Shown here piece by piece: positions 1 through 7,541 of a stretch of DNA of 18,466 nt. This DNA is from Clostridia bacterium (GTDB lineage Bacteria; Bacillota_A; Clostridia; Christensenellales; Aristaeellaceae): the NCBI GenBank assembly GCA_017938645.1, contig JAGBBE010000108.1, forward strand, positions 1-18,466. The letters run 5' to 3'. Below the pieces are notes generated by a model. The model was given only the letters and a program-made list of their open reading frames with translations. It did not search any database and was not told the origin of the DNA. Within the stretch, counting starts at the first letter, position 1; every line of letters starts with the position of its first letter. Both the position numbers and the translations under genes were made by a program.

Positions 1-716
1 CGGCCGTCGGCGTAGCAAACGATGATGTCAACCTGCTCAGCAGCAGCCTGTGCGAAGGCATCTGCATAGCCCAGCTGGACAACGTTGGAGAGGTCGGAGA
101 CCTTCTTGCCGTCATAGTTTTCCATCAGCCACATGGTGGGATAGATGTAACCAGCGTTGGAGGAGGTGTTGCCCACGGCCCAGGTAGCAGCGTCCAGCTC
201 TTCCCAGGTGATGGCTTCGCCGGCGTTGGCCTTGGCAGCCAGAGCCTTGCCCTTCTCGGTGGGAGCGGCGTAGATCAGGGAGCGGTAGAAGGTGACCTGC
301 TCGTCGGTGGGCAGGGTCTTGTTGGCTTCGCCGTTCCAGGTGGCGGGATCTTCGCTGTCATTGCTCAGACCAGCGCGGGTGGCGGTCAGGATGACGTCGA
401 CTTCCTTGGCCTGGCTGTAGATGGCGTAGGTGCCGCCGGGCAGCCAGCCCACATCGATGGAGCCAGCGCACATGGCTTCGCCGGTGGCCTCATAGCTGGT
501 GCCAACGGAGATTTCCACTTCGCCGATTTCGTAACCGAGCTTGGCCATTTCAGCCTGCACCAGCTGGGGCAGGTTGGCGGTGCCGGTGATGATCACGTCA
601 GCGTCCTTGGAGGGCACGAACTGGAAGGTCAGCTTGTCCATCTTCACGGTTTCGGCCATGGCGGTGCAGCTCACGAGCATGAGCACAGCCAGCAGAAGAG
701 CAGCAAACTTTTTCAT
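1..716 (-). CDS. PhnD-like phosphate/phosphite/phosphonate ABC transporter solute-binding protein (3' end cut by window edge)
   Basis: Translating the minus strand from the ATG at 716-714 gives 238 codons with no stop, so the gene continues past the left edge; the family is usually about 300-340 residues. The N-terminus is a signal peptide: MKK, a hydrophobic core (residues 4-15), then LVSC (14-17), which fits a lipobox. Signal peptidase I cleavage after AMA (19-21) is an alternative. The mature part has the PhnD pattern: a VPSKDAD start, then GTSYEATGEAMCAGSIDVGWLPGGTY around residues 70-95, where ligand-binding residues lie, and later NTSSNAGYIYP. Such proteins capture phosphonate, phosphite or related anions outside the membrane and deliver them to an ABC permease. 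The permease and ATPase genes are not in view and may lie to the left. A ribosome binding site (AAGGAGAA) sits about 9 bases upstream. The real ligand cannot be told from sequence. Confidence 0.87.
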   Translation of the reverse strand, partial: MKKFAALLLAVLMLVSCTAMAETVKMDKLTFQFVPSKDADVIITGTANLPQLVQAEMAKLGYEIGEVEISVGTSYEATGEAMCAGSIDVGWLPGGTYAIYSQAKEVDVILTATRAGLSNDSEDPATWNGEANKTLPTDEQVTFYRSLIYAAPTEKGKALAAKANAGEAITWEELDAATWAVGNTSSNAGYIYPTMWLMENYDGKKVSDLSNVVQLGYADAFAQAAAEQVDIIVCYADG

Positions 717-747
717 TGGAATCAGTTCTCCTTGCTTGTATTCAATT

Positions 748-762
748 TGCGGATATTCCGCA
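748..762. promoter_or_regulatory. Inverted repeat at the predicted transcription start of the PhnD-like gene
   Basis: TGCGGA-TAT-TCCGCA is a perfect inverted repeat with 6-base arms and a 3-base centre. It starts at about +1 of the predicted transcript. It could be a repressor operator or a 5'-terminal mRNA hairpin; the sequence does not decide which. Confidence 0.5.
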
Positions 763-769
763 TAATAGT

Positions 770-798
770 ATTATATATGAACTTTCTCACTTTTACAA
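770..798 (-). promoter_or_regulatory. Promoter of the PhnD-like gene
   Basis: On the minus strand, -35 TTGTAA (798-793) and -10 TATAAT (775-770, perfect) are separated by exactly 17 bases. Transcription should start near 763. The -35 begins only about 5 bases past the stop codon of the GH42 gene, so the solute-binding gene can be expressed apart from the esterase/galactosidase genes. No terminator is visible between them, so read-through is also likely. Confidence 0.8.
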
Positions 799-802
799 TA
801 GA

Positions 803-2782
803 TCAGTTGTGGGTTTGCATTGTATACAACAGAATCCCGTAAGGAGAAATCACATTTCCCTGATTTTCTTCGTAGGGCTTCCAGCCGTCGCCCAGCGTGA
901 TTTCATGCTTTTTATCCGTGTGGTTGAGCACAAACAGATATTGTACGCCGTCCTTTTCGCGGTGTACCGCCTCCACGCCAGAGGGTGTGGACAGAAGGGG
1001 CCTGAGCGCAAGCTCCTCAGCAAAACGATCGGCCAGAGCCGGACTCATCTGAGTGCCGATGTAGTAGACCTGTCCCCTGCCAAAACCGTTGCGGGTGATG
1101 GCGGGGGTACCTGCATAGAACTCGGCGGCATATTCCGCCAGCGGCTCGGCCGTGGTGGTTTCCACAATGTCGCTCCACATCCGGCACTCGTATTCCTCTC
1201 CGTCCCAGCGCACGCGGCCCGTGCAGTCGCGCAGACAGTCGTACTCCGTTACCCTCAGGCCGCACAGATCGTCCAGCAGACAGGGCACATGACCTTGGGA
1301 AATGGCGATGTTATGTTCGTCCTTCACGCCGCTGCGGAAGTCCAGTACCAGCGTACCGCCGTTGGCGACATACTCGCGGAACTTCTGCGAAAGCGCAGGT
1401 GTCATCAGGAACTGAAGCGGCGCGATGAGCACCTTGTATCCGCTGAAATCGTGATGGGCATGCACAAAATCAACCGGGATGTTGCGGCGGTAGAGCGCGG
1501 AATAGTAGGTCATCAGATGGCCGGTGTAGCGCAGCTCGGGATGATGCGGCTGCACAGCAAAGGCGTAGTCCTGATCATAGGAAAACAGAATGCCCGCCTC
1601 TTTGCGCGGCATCGCGCCCTGAATCTGCTGCAGAAGCGGCGCGTATTTGTCCATAAAGGCCCTGATCTCGCGGTAATAGCGTCCGGGCACGCCGTTGTGC
1701 GGCAGAATGCCATGCCAGTACTGCTCGGTGCCCATCAGGCAGGAGCGCCAGCGGAAGAACACAATCGTATCCGCACCATGTGCTACGCACTGCATGGCCC
1801 ACAATGCCAGCTGGCCGGGCTTGGGCGCGCGTCCGAGGATCTCCCAGCCGGTGATGCCGGACTCCTGCTCCATGATCCAGAAGGGCTTCTGCTTCACGCT
1901 GCGGATAAAATCCGTTTCAGCGGCGTGGAAGTCGGCGCGGAACACATCATGGCGCGCATGGAAGTGACCGCCGGGATACTGATCGTGGGAGGCAAAGTCC
2001 AACTGTTCGGACAGCCTGGTATAGTCAACCTTGTCAGAAAAGCCCATCATGTTGTGAGTGATGAACTTGTCCGGGGCAGCGGCGCGCAGGATATCCGCCT
2101 GGAACTGATGGAACTCCAGCACCAGATCCGAACAGAAACGCTTCCAGTCCAATTCGTGCGAGGGATTGTGTCCGCTGGCCGTGGCCTTGGGCGACTCAAT
2201 TTCCTCAAAGCTGCCATAATCCTGACTCCAGAACGCCGTTCCCCAGCAGCGATTGAGATCTTGAATGGTTCCGTACTTTTCCTCAAGCCAATTGCGGAAG
2301 CGCTTTTCGCACTCAGGGCAGAAGCACAGATCGCCGTGGCTGTTGCCAAGCTCATTGTCCACCTGCCAGCCGACCACGTGCGGATTTTTGGCATAGTGCG
2401 CGGCAAAGGCGGTCACAAAGCGGCGGATGTGCTCGCGGTACACCGGGTTGGACTGGCAGTCGTGATGCCGTCCGCCGAAGGAACGAACCAGCCCGTGCGG
2501 ATCGACAGGCTGGATTTCGGGATTCTGACGGATGATCCACGCAGGCGGCGCGGCCGTGGGCGTACCGAGAATGCAGTCGATGCCTTCGGAAGCGAGGATT
2601 TCAATGGCTTCGTCCAGGTCCTCAAAGTGGAACTCACCCTCGCGCGGTTCCCACTTTGCCCATGAAAACTCCGCCATGCGCACGATGGTGATGCCCATTT
2701 CGCGCATCATTTTTGCATCCGTCGCCCAGCGTTCCCGGGGCCAGTGTTCCGGATAATAGTCGACGCCAAACAGATAACTCAT
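803..2782 (-). CDS. GH42 beta-galactosidase
   Basis: This 659-residue protein is full length for glycoside hydrolase family 42, which removes terminal beta-D-galactose from oligosaccharides. It opens with GVDYYPEHWP, typical of the (beta/alpha)8 barrel (about 1-390). Glu144 in GWQVDNE fits the acid/base and Glu305 in WIMEQE fits the nucleophile. Cys109, Cys153, Cys155 and Cys158 match the four-cysteine zinc site known from the Thermus A4 enzyme. The middle part (about 395-600) fits the trimerisation domain, and about 60 C-terminal residues fit the small beta domain. There is no signal peptide, so it is probably cytoplasmic and acts on imported sugars. Its ATG overlaps the esterase stop (ATGA, 2782-2779), and GAGGAAA lies 8 bases upstream inside that gene, so the two are probably translationally coupled. 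The natural linkage (beta-1,4, -1,3 or -1,6 galactoside) cannot be read from sequence. Confidence 0.95.
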   Translation of the reverse strand: MSYLFGVDYYPEHWPRERWATDAKMMREMGITIVRMAEFSWAKWEPREGEFHFEDLDEAIEILASEGIDCILGTPTAAPPAWIIRQNPEIQPVDPHGLVRSFGGRHHDCQSNPVYREHIRRFVTAFAAHYAKNPHVVGWQVDNELGNSHGDLCFCPECEKRFRNWLEEKYGTIQDLNRCWGTAFWSQDYGSFEEIESPKATASGHNPSHELDWKRFCSDLVLEFHQFQADILRAAAPDKFITHNMMGFSDKVDYTRLSEQLDFASHDQYPGGHFHARHDVFRADFHAAETDFIRSVKQKPFWIMEQESGITGWEILGRAPKPGQLALWAMQCVAHGADTIVFFRWRSCLMGTEQYWHGILPHNGVPGRYYREIRAFMDKYAPLLQQIQGAMPRKEAGILFSYDQDYAFAVQPHHPELRYTGHLMTYYSALYRRNIPVDFVHAHHDFSGYKVLIAPLQFLMTPALSQKFREYVANGGTLVLDFRSGVKDEHNIAISQGHVPCLLDDLCGLRVTEYDCLRDCTGRVRWDGEEYECRMWSDIVETTTAEPLAEYAAEFYAGTPAITRNGFGRGQVYYIGTQMSPALADRFAEELALRPLLSTPSGVEAVHREKDGVQYLFVLNHTDKKHEITLGDGWKPYEENQGNVISPYGILLYTMQTHN

Positions 2783-3555
2783 GCCAGTTTCCTCACAAAT
2801 TCTGCAATGATTTCTGCAAACACATAGGTTCCGTTTTCATCCTGCGCCTCGTCGTACTGACAGTGTCGGTAGTTTTCCATCACGCGCAGCCCGACCTTGT
2901 CCTCAGGATAGTCAAAATGCTTAAGCGCCGTTGCCAGCATCACATTCTGCTCCAGACGGTTGACCATGTCATGATCCGCCGAGAGAATCAGCACCGGAAC
3001 GGTCGGCTTGTCCTTGAACGATTCGGTGATGTAATACAGCGGCGCATCCTCGTCCACACGCACGCAGCGTCCATCGAAACCGCGCTCCTGAAGCACGCGG
3101 AAATGAGACGTAGGCTGGCCTGCGTTGAAAATCCATCCGCCGATGATGGATTCATCCACCCCGGCATCCCGGAGAAAATGCTTTGCAAAATACAGCATCA
3201 GGCTGAGGTATCCGCCCGCTGACGAACCGCCAACCACAATCTTGGAATACTTCTGACTGATCTTCCACTCGCGCTCCATCCACGCGATGGCGTTGGCCGC
3301 ATCCACGATGAAGTCCGGAAAATGCGCATCGGGATACATGCGGTAGGCCGGAGAGGCCACGGCAATTCCATACTGCGCCGCAAGCGCCTGCAGCGCCGGA
3401 TAGATGTCCTGCGTGCCCACCGTCAGTCCGCCGCCGTGGAAGAACACAAACAGCGGGACCTTTTCCTCCACATCGGGCTCGCACAGATCCAGTACGCAGA
3501 TTTCAGGATGCGCAGGGTCGTAAATAACGCCTTTTGTCCATTTCAGTTCGTTCAT
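2779..3555 (-). CDS. Alpha/beta-hydrolase, HSL-type (family IV) carboxylesterase
   Basis: This 258-residue protein is an alpha/beta-hydrolase. HGGG (40-43) forms the oxyanion hole seen in the hormone-sensitive-lipase group. GSSAG (110-114) is the nucleophile elbow with Ser112. Asp194 or Asp196 (SADHD) and His231 would complete the triad. There is no signal peptide, so it is likely a cytoplasmic esterase for short acyl esters. It is the first gene of an operon with the GH42 galactosidase and overlaps it by 4 bases, which suggests removal of acetyl groups from sugars before galactosidase action. That is inference from context; the family also contains general esterases. The start ATG at 3555 has a strong GGGAGGAA site about 7 bases upstream. 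I see no convincing minus-strand promoter in 3556-3678. Confidence 0.87.
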   Translation of the reverse strand: MNELKWTKGVIYDPAHPEICVLDLCEPDVEEKVPLFVFFHGGGLTVGTQDIYPALQALAAQYGIAVASPAYRMYPDAHFPDFIVDAANAIAWMEREWKISQKYSKIVVGGSSAGGYLSLMLYFAKHFLRDAGVDESIIGGWIFNAGQPTSHFRVLQERGFDGRCVRVDEDAPLYYITESFKDKPTVPVLILSADHDMVNRLEQNVMLATALKHFDYPEDKVGLRVMENYRHCQYDEAQDENGTYVFAEIIAEFVRKLA

Positions 3556-3616
3556 GTATGCTTCCTCCCATCAATTTCTGCCTATATTTTTCGGTGAAAG
3601 CAGCATGTGTTCCTTC

Positions 3617-3645
3617 TTGTTTTCTCTTCTCCTTCCTGATACAAT
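3617..3645 (+). promoter_or_regulatory. Promoter of the EamA transporter gene
   Basis: -35 TTGTTT (3617-3622) and -10 TACAAT (3640-3645) have a 17-base spacer, with AAGGAGG (3664-3670) and the ATG at 3679 downstream. The -35 is weak (3 of 6 consensus bases), so confidence is moderate. It lies in the 123-base divergent region shared with the esterase operon. Confidence 0.6.
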
Positions 3646-3678
3646 CATTGCTGCATCGATACCAAGGAGGCTTTTATC

Positions 3679-4560
3679 ATGAATCGCTCCCGCGCAAAAG
3701 GCATTCTTTACGTACTCCTGTCCGCAGTCATTTTCGGCTTTACGCCCGTTCTGGCAGGACTTTCTTATCAAGGCGGCAACAACGGCGTGAATATGGCCTT
3801 TCTGCGCGGCGTCATTCCCCTGCCCTTTCTGTTTGTTCTTGGCCGGGTTACTGCGCCCCGCTTCCGTGCCACCAAAAAACAGATCATGGTTGCGCTTCTG
3901 GCCGGTATCCTGCAGTTCGGCTGCTCGCTGCTGCTGTATTCATCCTACAGCTACCTGTCGGTGGGCATTGCGACGATTCTGCACTTCCTCTATCCGCTGT
4001 TTGTGATTCTCTACCACGTCATCGCCGACAAAATGCGTCCCGGCCGCCTGAAATGGGGCGGACTGGTTCTGGGCATGCTGGGCGCCGTTGTGCTGGTGGA
4101 CATCGGCCCCGGCGGCCTGTCGCTGCTTGGCATGGCGCTGGCGATTCTTTCCGGCGTGGTGTTTGCCGGATACATGGTGGTTCTCAGCAAGGAGGCCTCC
4201 GAACCGATGCCCCTGTACCGGCTGATGACCCTGTGTTCGCTTTCCGGCAGCGTGCTGAGCGCAGTGTGCGGAATCGGCATGGGCAAGCTTACGCTCTCGC
4301 TCACGCCGGAGGCATGGGGCTATGTGGTCTGTGCGACGCTGCTGGTAAGCCTGGGCGGATGCACGCTGCTGCAGGCGGGCGTCAGGCTCGCAGGCGACAC
4401 GGACAGTTCCATCTACTCGCTTCTGGAGCCGCTGTCCAGCCTGATTTTCGGCATGCTCCTGCTGGGCGAAACCCTTACCTTGAAAAAAGGAATCAGCAGC
4501 GCGATGATTCTGGGCGGACTTCTGCTCACGGCGCTGGCGGATAAAAAGAAAGCTGAATGA
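3679..4560 (+). CDS. EamA/DMT-superfamily transporter
   Basis: This 293-residue, very hydrophobic protein has about ten membrane segments arranged as two EamA repeats. The first repeat covers roughly residues 7-140 and the second roughly 145-287. The second ends with the typical LLEPLSSLIFGMLLLGETLT stretch (about 253-272), and a basic tail (KKKAE) follows. Members of the drug/metabolite transporter superfamily move small metabolites such as amino acids, nucleosides or drugs across the inner membrane; the substrate cannot be predicted here. AAGGAGG lies 8 bases before the ATG. It is a single-gene unit with its own promoter and terminator, divergent from the esterase/GH42 operon. The last codons form one arm of the terminator. 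Confidence 0.93.
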   Translation: MNRSRAKGILYVLLSAVIFGFTPVLAGLSYQGGNNGVNMAFLRGVIPLPFLFVLGRVTAPRFRATKKQIMVALLAGILQFGCSLLLYSSYSYLSVGIATILHFLYPLFVILYHVIADKMRPGRLKWGGLVLGMLGAVVLVDIGPGGLSLLGMALAILSGVVFAGYMVVLSKEASEPMPLYRLMTLCSLSGSVLSAVCGIGMGKLTLSLTPEAWGYVVCATLLVSLGGCTLLQAGVRLAGDTDSSIYSLLEPLSSLIFGMLLLGETLTLKKGISSAMILGGLLLTALADKKKAE

Positions 4561-4582
4561 GCTCCGGCTCGTTCAGCTTTCT
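4547..4582. terminator. Bidirectional terminator between the EamA gene and sua5
   Basis: A 16-base stem (4547-4562 with 4567-4582, one mismatch that becomes a G-U pair) closes a TCCG loop. T-runs flank it on both sides: 4582-4587 for the plus strand, and the A-run 4543-4547 for the minus strand. It ends EamA transcripts and the prmC-prfA-sua5 operon, whose last stop codon is at 4590. The left arm contains the last coding bases and stop codon of the EamA gene. Confidence 0.93.
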
Positions 4583-4589
4583 TTTTTAT

Positions 4590-5630
4590 TTATTCATCTG
4601 CATCAATGGTACGGAATCCGGCAGCGCGGCTCAGGCGGTTCATAATTGCAAGGCCGATCCCCTCGGCGGGCAGCACCTCGCTGAAGAGCACCTCCACGCC
4701 TTCGTCATCCATCTGCCGAAGAACAGCGAAAAGCTTGTGGCTCACGGTTTCGGGCTCGCTCAGCCGTCCGATGGACAGCGTTTCAAGCCCTTCGTAGGCA
4801 GACAGATGCTCTTCAAAGGCCAGAATGCGTACGGTTTTGCCGTCGGCTTTGGCCTCTTCGTACAGTTTGCGACAGCAGCGCTCTACATTGTTTTGCGCAC
4901 CTCTGACCATCGAAAGCGTACCGCCTGGCGCATAATGCTTGTACATCATGCCAGGCGAGACGGCCTTTTCGCCCTCGCGCAGAGGACGGAGCACGCTGTC
5001 GGCCACGCGAACTTCGGGCAGAACCTCCAAAAGCATCTCCGGCGTGATTCCGCCGGGACGAACCACGGTGGGAATATCGCGCGTCATGTCGATGACGGTG
5101 CTTTCCAGACCCACCTGACACTCGCCGCCGTCCAGAATGATGGGCAGCTTGCCGCGCATGTCATGATACACATGCATCGCCGTGGTGGGACTGGGCTTAC
5201 CGGAGGTGTTGGCGCTGGGCGCGGCGATGGGCAGCCTGCAGGCGCGAAGCACGCGCTGCGCCACCGGATGCTCCGGAATACGGATGGCCACGCTCTCAAG
5301 ACCCGCATTGACCACGGGCAGAACCGTGGGTTTCTTGGGCAAAAGAAGCGTCAGCGGGCCCGGGCAGAAGCGGTCCATCAGCGCTTTGGCAAGCGGGCTG
5401 ATGTGACACAGCGGGATAGCGTCGTCGGGCGAAGGCACGTGCACGATGAGCGGATTATCCGCCGGGCGGTTCTTGGCCGCGAAAATGGACAGCACCGCCT
5501 TTTCATCCAGCGCGTTGGCCGCCAGACCGTAGACCGTTTCCGTGGGCAGGCCGATCAGACCGCCTTCGCGCAGCACGCGCGCCGATTGGAGAATGGAATC
5601 CTCGGTAGGTTGAAGGATCTGCGTAATCAC
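4590..5630 (-). CDS. sua5: L-threonylcarbamoyladenylate synthase, Sua5 type
   Basis: This enzyme makes threonylcarbamoyl-AMP from threonine, bicarbonate and ATP. That is the first step toward t6A at position 37 of tRNAs reading ANN codons, and it occurs in the cytoplasm. The 346-residue protein has the YrdC domain (about 1-205) with LPTETVYGLAANA (28-40), KNR (53-55), the PGPLTLLLPK stretch and PSANTSG (138-144). It also has the C-terminal Sua5 domain, marked by SPGMMYKHYAPGG (225-237), so it is the long two-domain form rather than short TsaC. The start is GTG at 5630-5628, because no in-frame ATG exists nearby; AAGGGGAA sits about 8 bases upstream. Only 11 bases separate it from the prfA stop, so it is the last gene of the operon. 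Confidence 0.96.
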   Translation of the reverse strand: MITQILQPTEDSILQSARVLREGGLIGLPTETVYGLAANALDEKAVLSIFAAKNRPADNPLIVHVPSPDDAIPLCHISPLAKALMDRFCPGPLTLLLPKKPTVLPVVNAGLESVAIRIPEHPVAQRVLRACRLPIAAPSANTSGKPSPTTAMHVYHDMRGKLPIILDGGECQVGLESTVIDMTRDIPTVVRPGGITPEMLLEVLPEVRVADSVLRPLREGEKAVSPGMMYKHYAPGGTLSMVRGAQNNVERCCRKLYEEAKADGKTVRILAFEEHLSAYEGLETLSIGRLSEPETVSHKLFAVLRQMDDEGVEVLFSEVLPAEGIGLAIMNRLSRAAGFRTIDADE

Positions 5631-5641
5631 GATGATTCCCC

Positions 5642-6697
5642 TTACAGTTCTTTGAGTTTTTCCGCCTGCTCGGCCAGAAGCAGCGCCTCGATGAGTTCAT
5701 CGAGGTCACCGTCGAGCACGGCGTCGATTTTGTAAAGCGTCAGACCGATGCGGTGATCCGTCACGCGGCCCTGCGGAAAATTGTAGGTGCGGATGCGCTC
5801 GCTGCGGTCGCCCGTGCCGATCTGGCCCTTGCGGTTGGCGGCGTAGGCGCTGTCCTTTTCCTCGCGGTACTTGTCGTACAGACGGCTTTTGAGGATGCGC
5901 ATGCACATTTCGCGGTTCTGGATCTGGCTGCGCTCGTTCTGGCACTGCACCACAATACCGGTGGGAATATGCGTCATGCGAACCGCGGAGTCAGTGCGGT
6001 TGACGTGCTGTCCGCCCGCGCCGCCTGCGCGGTAGGTGTCGATACGCAGATCAGCGGGATTGATGACCACGTCCACATCCTCCACCTCAGGCAGCACAGC
6101 CACCGTGCAGGTCGAGGTATGAATGCGTCCGCCAGCCTCGGTGGTGGGCACGCGCTGCACGCGGTGCACGCCGCTTTCGAATCGCAGACGGTTGAACGCG
6201 CCGGAGCCGATGATGTTGAACACCGCTTCCTTCACGCCGCCAAGCTCGGTCATGTTGTAATTGACCGGTTCCACGCGGAAACCGCTGCGCTCGGCATAGC
6301 GCGTATACATGCGCAGAAGCAGCGCGCCAAACAGCGCCGCCTCGTCGCCGCCTGCGCCCTGGCGGATTTCCACCACGACGTTGCGGTCGGCGTCCGGATC
6401 CTTGGGCAAAAGCAGAATTTTGAGCTGTTCCTCCTGCTCAAGCCTGCTCTCATTCAGCTCGTCCAGTTCCATCTGGGCAAGCTCCGCCATGTCCGGCACG
6501 GACAGAAGTTCCTTTGCGCCTTCGATGTCTTCCAGCGTCTTCTGATAGTTCCGGTAAGCCGTCACGGCAGGCTCCAGAGAAGCGTGCTCCTTGAGCATCT
6601 TCTGCCACTTCGCCTGATCGGCAATGATCTCCGGCTGGCTGACCGCTTCGCTCAGTTCCTGATAGCGGCCAATCATCCAGTCAAATTTCTCAAACAT
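5642..6697 (-). CDS. prfA: Peptide chain release factor 1
   Basis: RF1 reads UAA and UAG stop codons and triggers release of the finished peptide on the ribosome. The 351-residue protein has the N-terminal helical PCRF domain, the stop-codon-reading PxT motif as Pro184-Thr185-Thr186 (in [14 protein letters not shown]), and GGQ at 228-230 in [15 protein letters not shown]. PxT rather than SPF separates RF1 from RF2. The start at 6697 is chosen because [15 protein letters not shown] matches the family N-terminus and GAAGGAGAA lies just upstream. A longer in-frame reading back to 6835 is only prmC in another frame. The start overlaps the end of prmC by 8 bases, which places the enzyme and its substrate in one coupled unit. 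Confidence 0.97.
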   Translation of the reverse strand: MFEKFDWMIGRYQELSEAVSQPEIIADQAKWQKMLKEHASLEPAVTAYRNYQKTLEDIEGAKELLSVPDMAELAQMELDELNESRLEQEEQLKILLLPKDPDADRNVVVEIRQGAGGDEAALFGALLLRMYTRYAERSGFRVEPVNYNMTELGGVKEAVFNIIGSGAFNRLRFESGVHRVQRVPTTEAGGRIHTSTCTVAVLPEVEDVDVVINPADLRIDTYRAGGAGGQHVNRTDSAVRMTHIPTGIVVQCQNERSQIQNREMCMRILKSRLYDKYREEKDSAYAANRKGQIGTGDRSERIRTYNFPQGRVTDHRIGLTLYKIDAVLDGDLDELIEALLLAEQAEKLKEL

Positions 6698-7541
6698 GGT
6701 CTTCTCTCCTTCGGCGCGCGCCCACCATGCGCTCCACGCCATAGAGGTCTTTGCGGATCTCAACGTCCGCAAGTCCGGCGCGGCGGAACATCTCCGCCAC
6801 GTCCTCCGCCTCGCCAATGCCCAGCTCCACAGCAATCATTCCGCCGGGATTCAGATGCTCCTGTGCACCCTGTGCAATGCGGCGGTAGAAATCCAGCCCG
6901 TCCGCGCCGCCGTCCAGCGCCATGCGCGGCTCCCTCATCACCTCAGGCTGAAGGGTATCGCACTCCAGACTGGGAATATAGGGCGGATTGGACAGGATCA
7001 GATCAAACTTCATGCCCTCAAGCGGTTCCCACAGATCGCCCTGGAGAAAACGGACGTTCACGCCGTTTGCAAGCGCGTTTTTCTGCGCCACTCCGAGCGC
7101 GTTGCCGCTCAGGTCGGAAGCGGTGACTTCCGCCTTCGGACATCTGTACGCAAGCGTTACGGCAATCGCGCCGCTTCCCGTGCACAGATCCAGCGCTGTG
7201 GGCGCGGGCTGTTTTTGCAGGAAGCTCAGGCCCCATTCACACAGTTCCTCCGTTTCCTGACGGGGAATCAGCACATCGGGCGTCACATGGAAGCGCAGGC
7301 CGTAGAAATACTGTTCGCCCAGCAGGTACTGCACCGGTTCCCTGTTTGCGCGCGAAAGCAGGAGCGACGAAAAACGCTGCTCCTGCTCGGGTGTAAGTTC
7401 TTTTGCACTTTGCAGCTTCTGCTGCATCCGGCCAAGGCCTGTGACGGCTTCCATCATCCACTCCGCATCGATGTGCGGATCAGGAACGCCGGCATCCGTC
7501 ATCCTGCGCTCAGCCGACAAAAGGGCTTCTCGGATGGTCAT
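6690..7541 (-). CDS. prmC: Release factor glutamine N5-methyltransferase
   Basis: PrmC uses S-adenosylmethionine to methylate the glutamine of the GGQ motif in release factors 1 and 2, raising their activity. The 283-residue protein has the helical N-terminal domain (about 1-85), IPRQETEEL (92-100), the SAM-binding loop [10 protein letters not shown] (118-127), and the NPPY active-site motif (185-188) that holds the glutamine. The length is typical. It overlaps DUF1385 upstream by 4 bases (ATGA) and prfA downstream by 8 bases. AGGAGG lies about 13 bases before the ATG, further than usual, so translation may depend on coupling to the upstream gene. Confidence 0.96.
   Translation of the reverse strand: MTIREALLSAERRMTDAGVPDPHIDAEWMMEAVTGLGRMQQKLQSAKELTPEQEQRFSSLLLSRANREPVQYLLGEQYFYGLRFHVTPDVLIPRQETEELCEWGLSFLQKQPAPTALDLCTGSGAIAVTLAYRCPKAEVTASDLSGNALGVAQKNALANGVNVRFLQGDLWEPLEGMKFDLILSNPPYIPSLECDTLQPEVMREPRMALDGGADGLDFYRRIAQGAQEHLNPGGMIAVELGIGEAEDVAEMFRRAGLADVEIRKDLYGVERMVGARRRREDHV

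Noticed and set aside
820..829. TTGTATACAA, a perfect 10-base palindrome near the end of the GH42 gene
   Set aside because: About 18 such palindromes are expected by chance in a window this long, and it lies inside coding sequence.
716..2665. A 649-codon plus-strand open frame opposite the GH42 gene
   Set aside because: Shadow frame with no family motif; the minus strand carries complete GH42 catalytic and zinc-site residues.
6698..6835. A 46-residue N-terminal extension of prfA
   Set aside because: The region is prmC read in another frame. The family N-terminus begins at MFEKF, and a good ribosome binding site sits before 6697.
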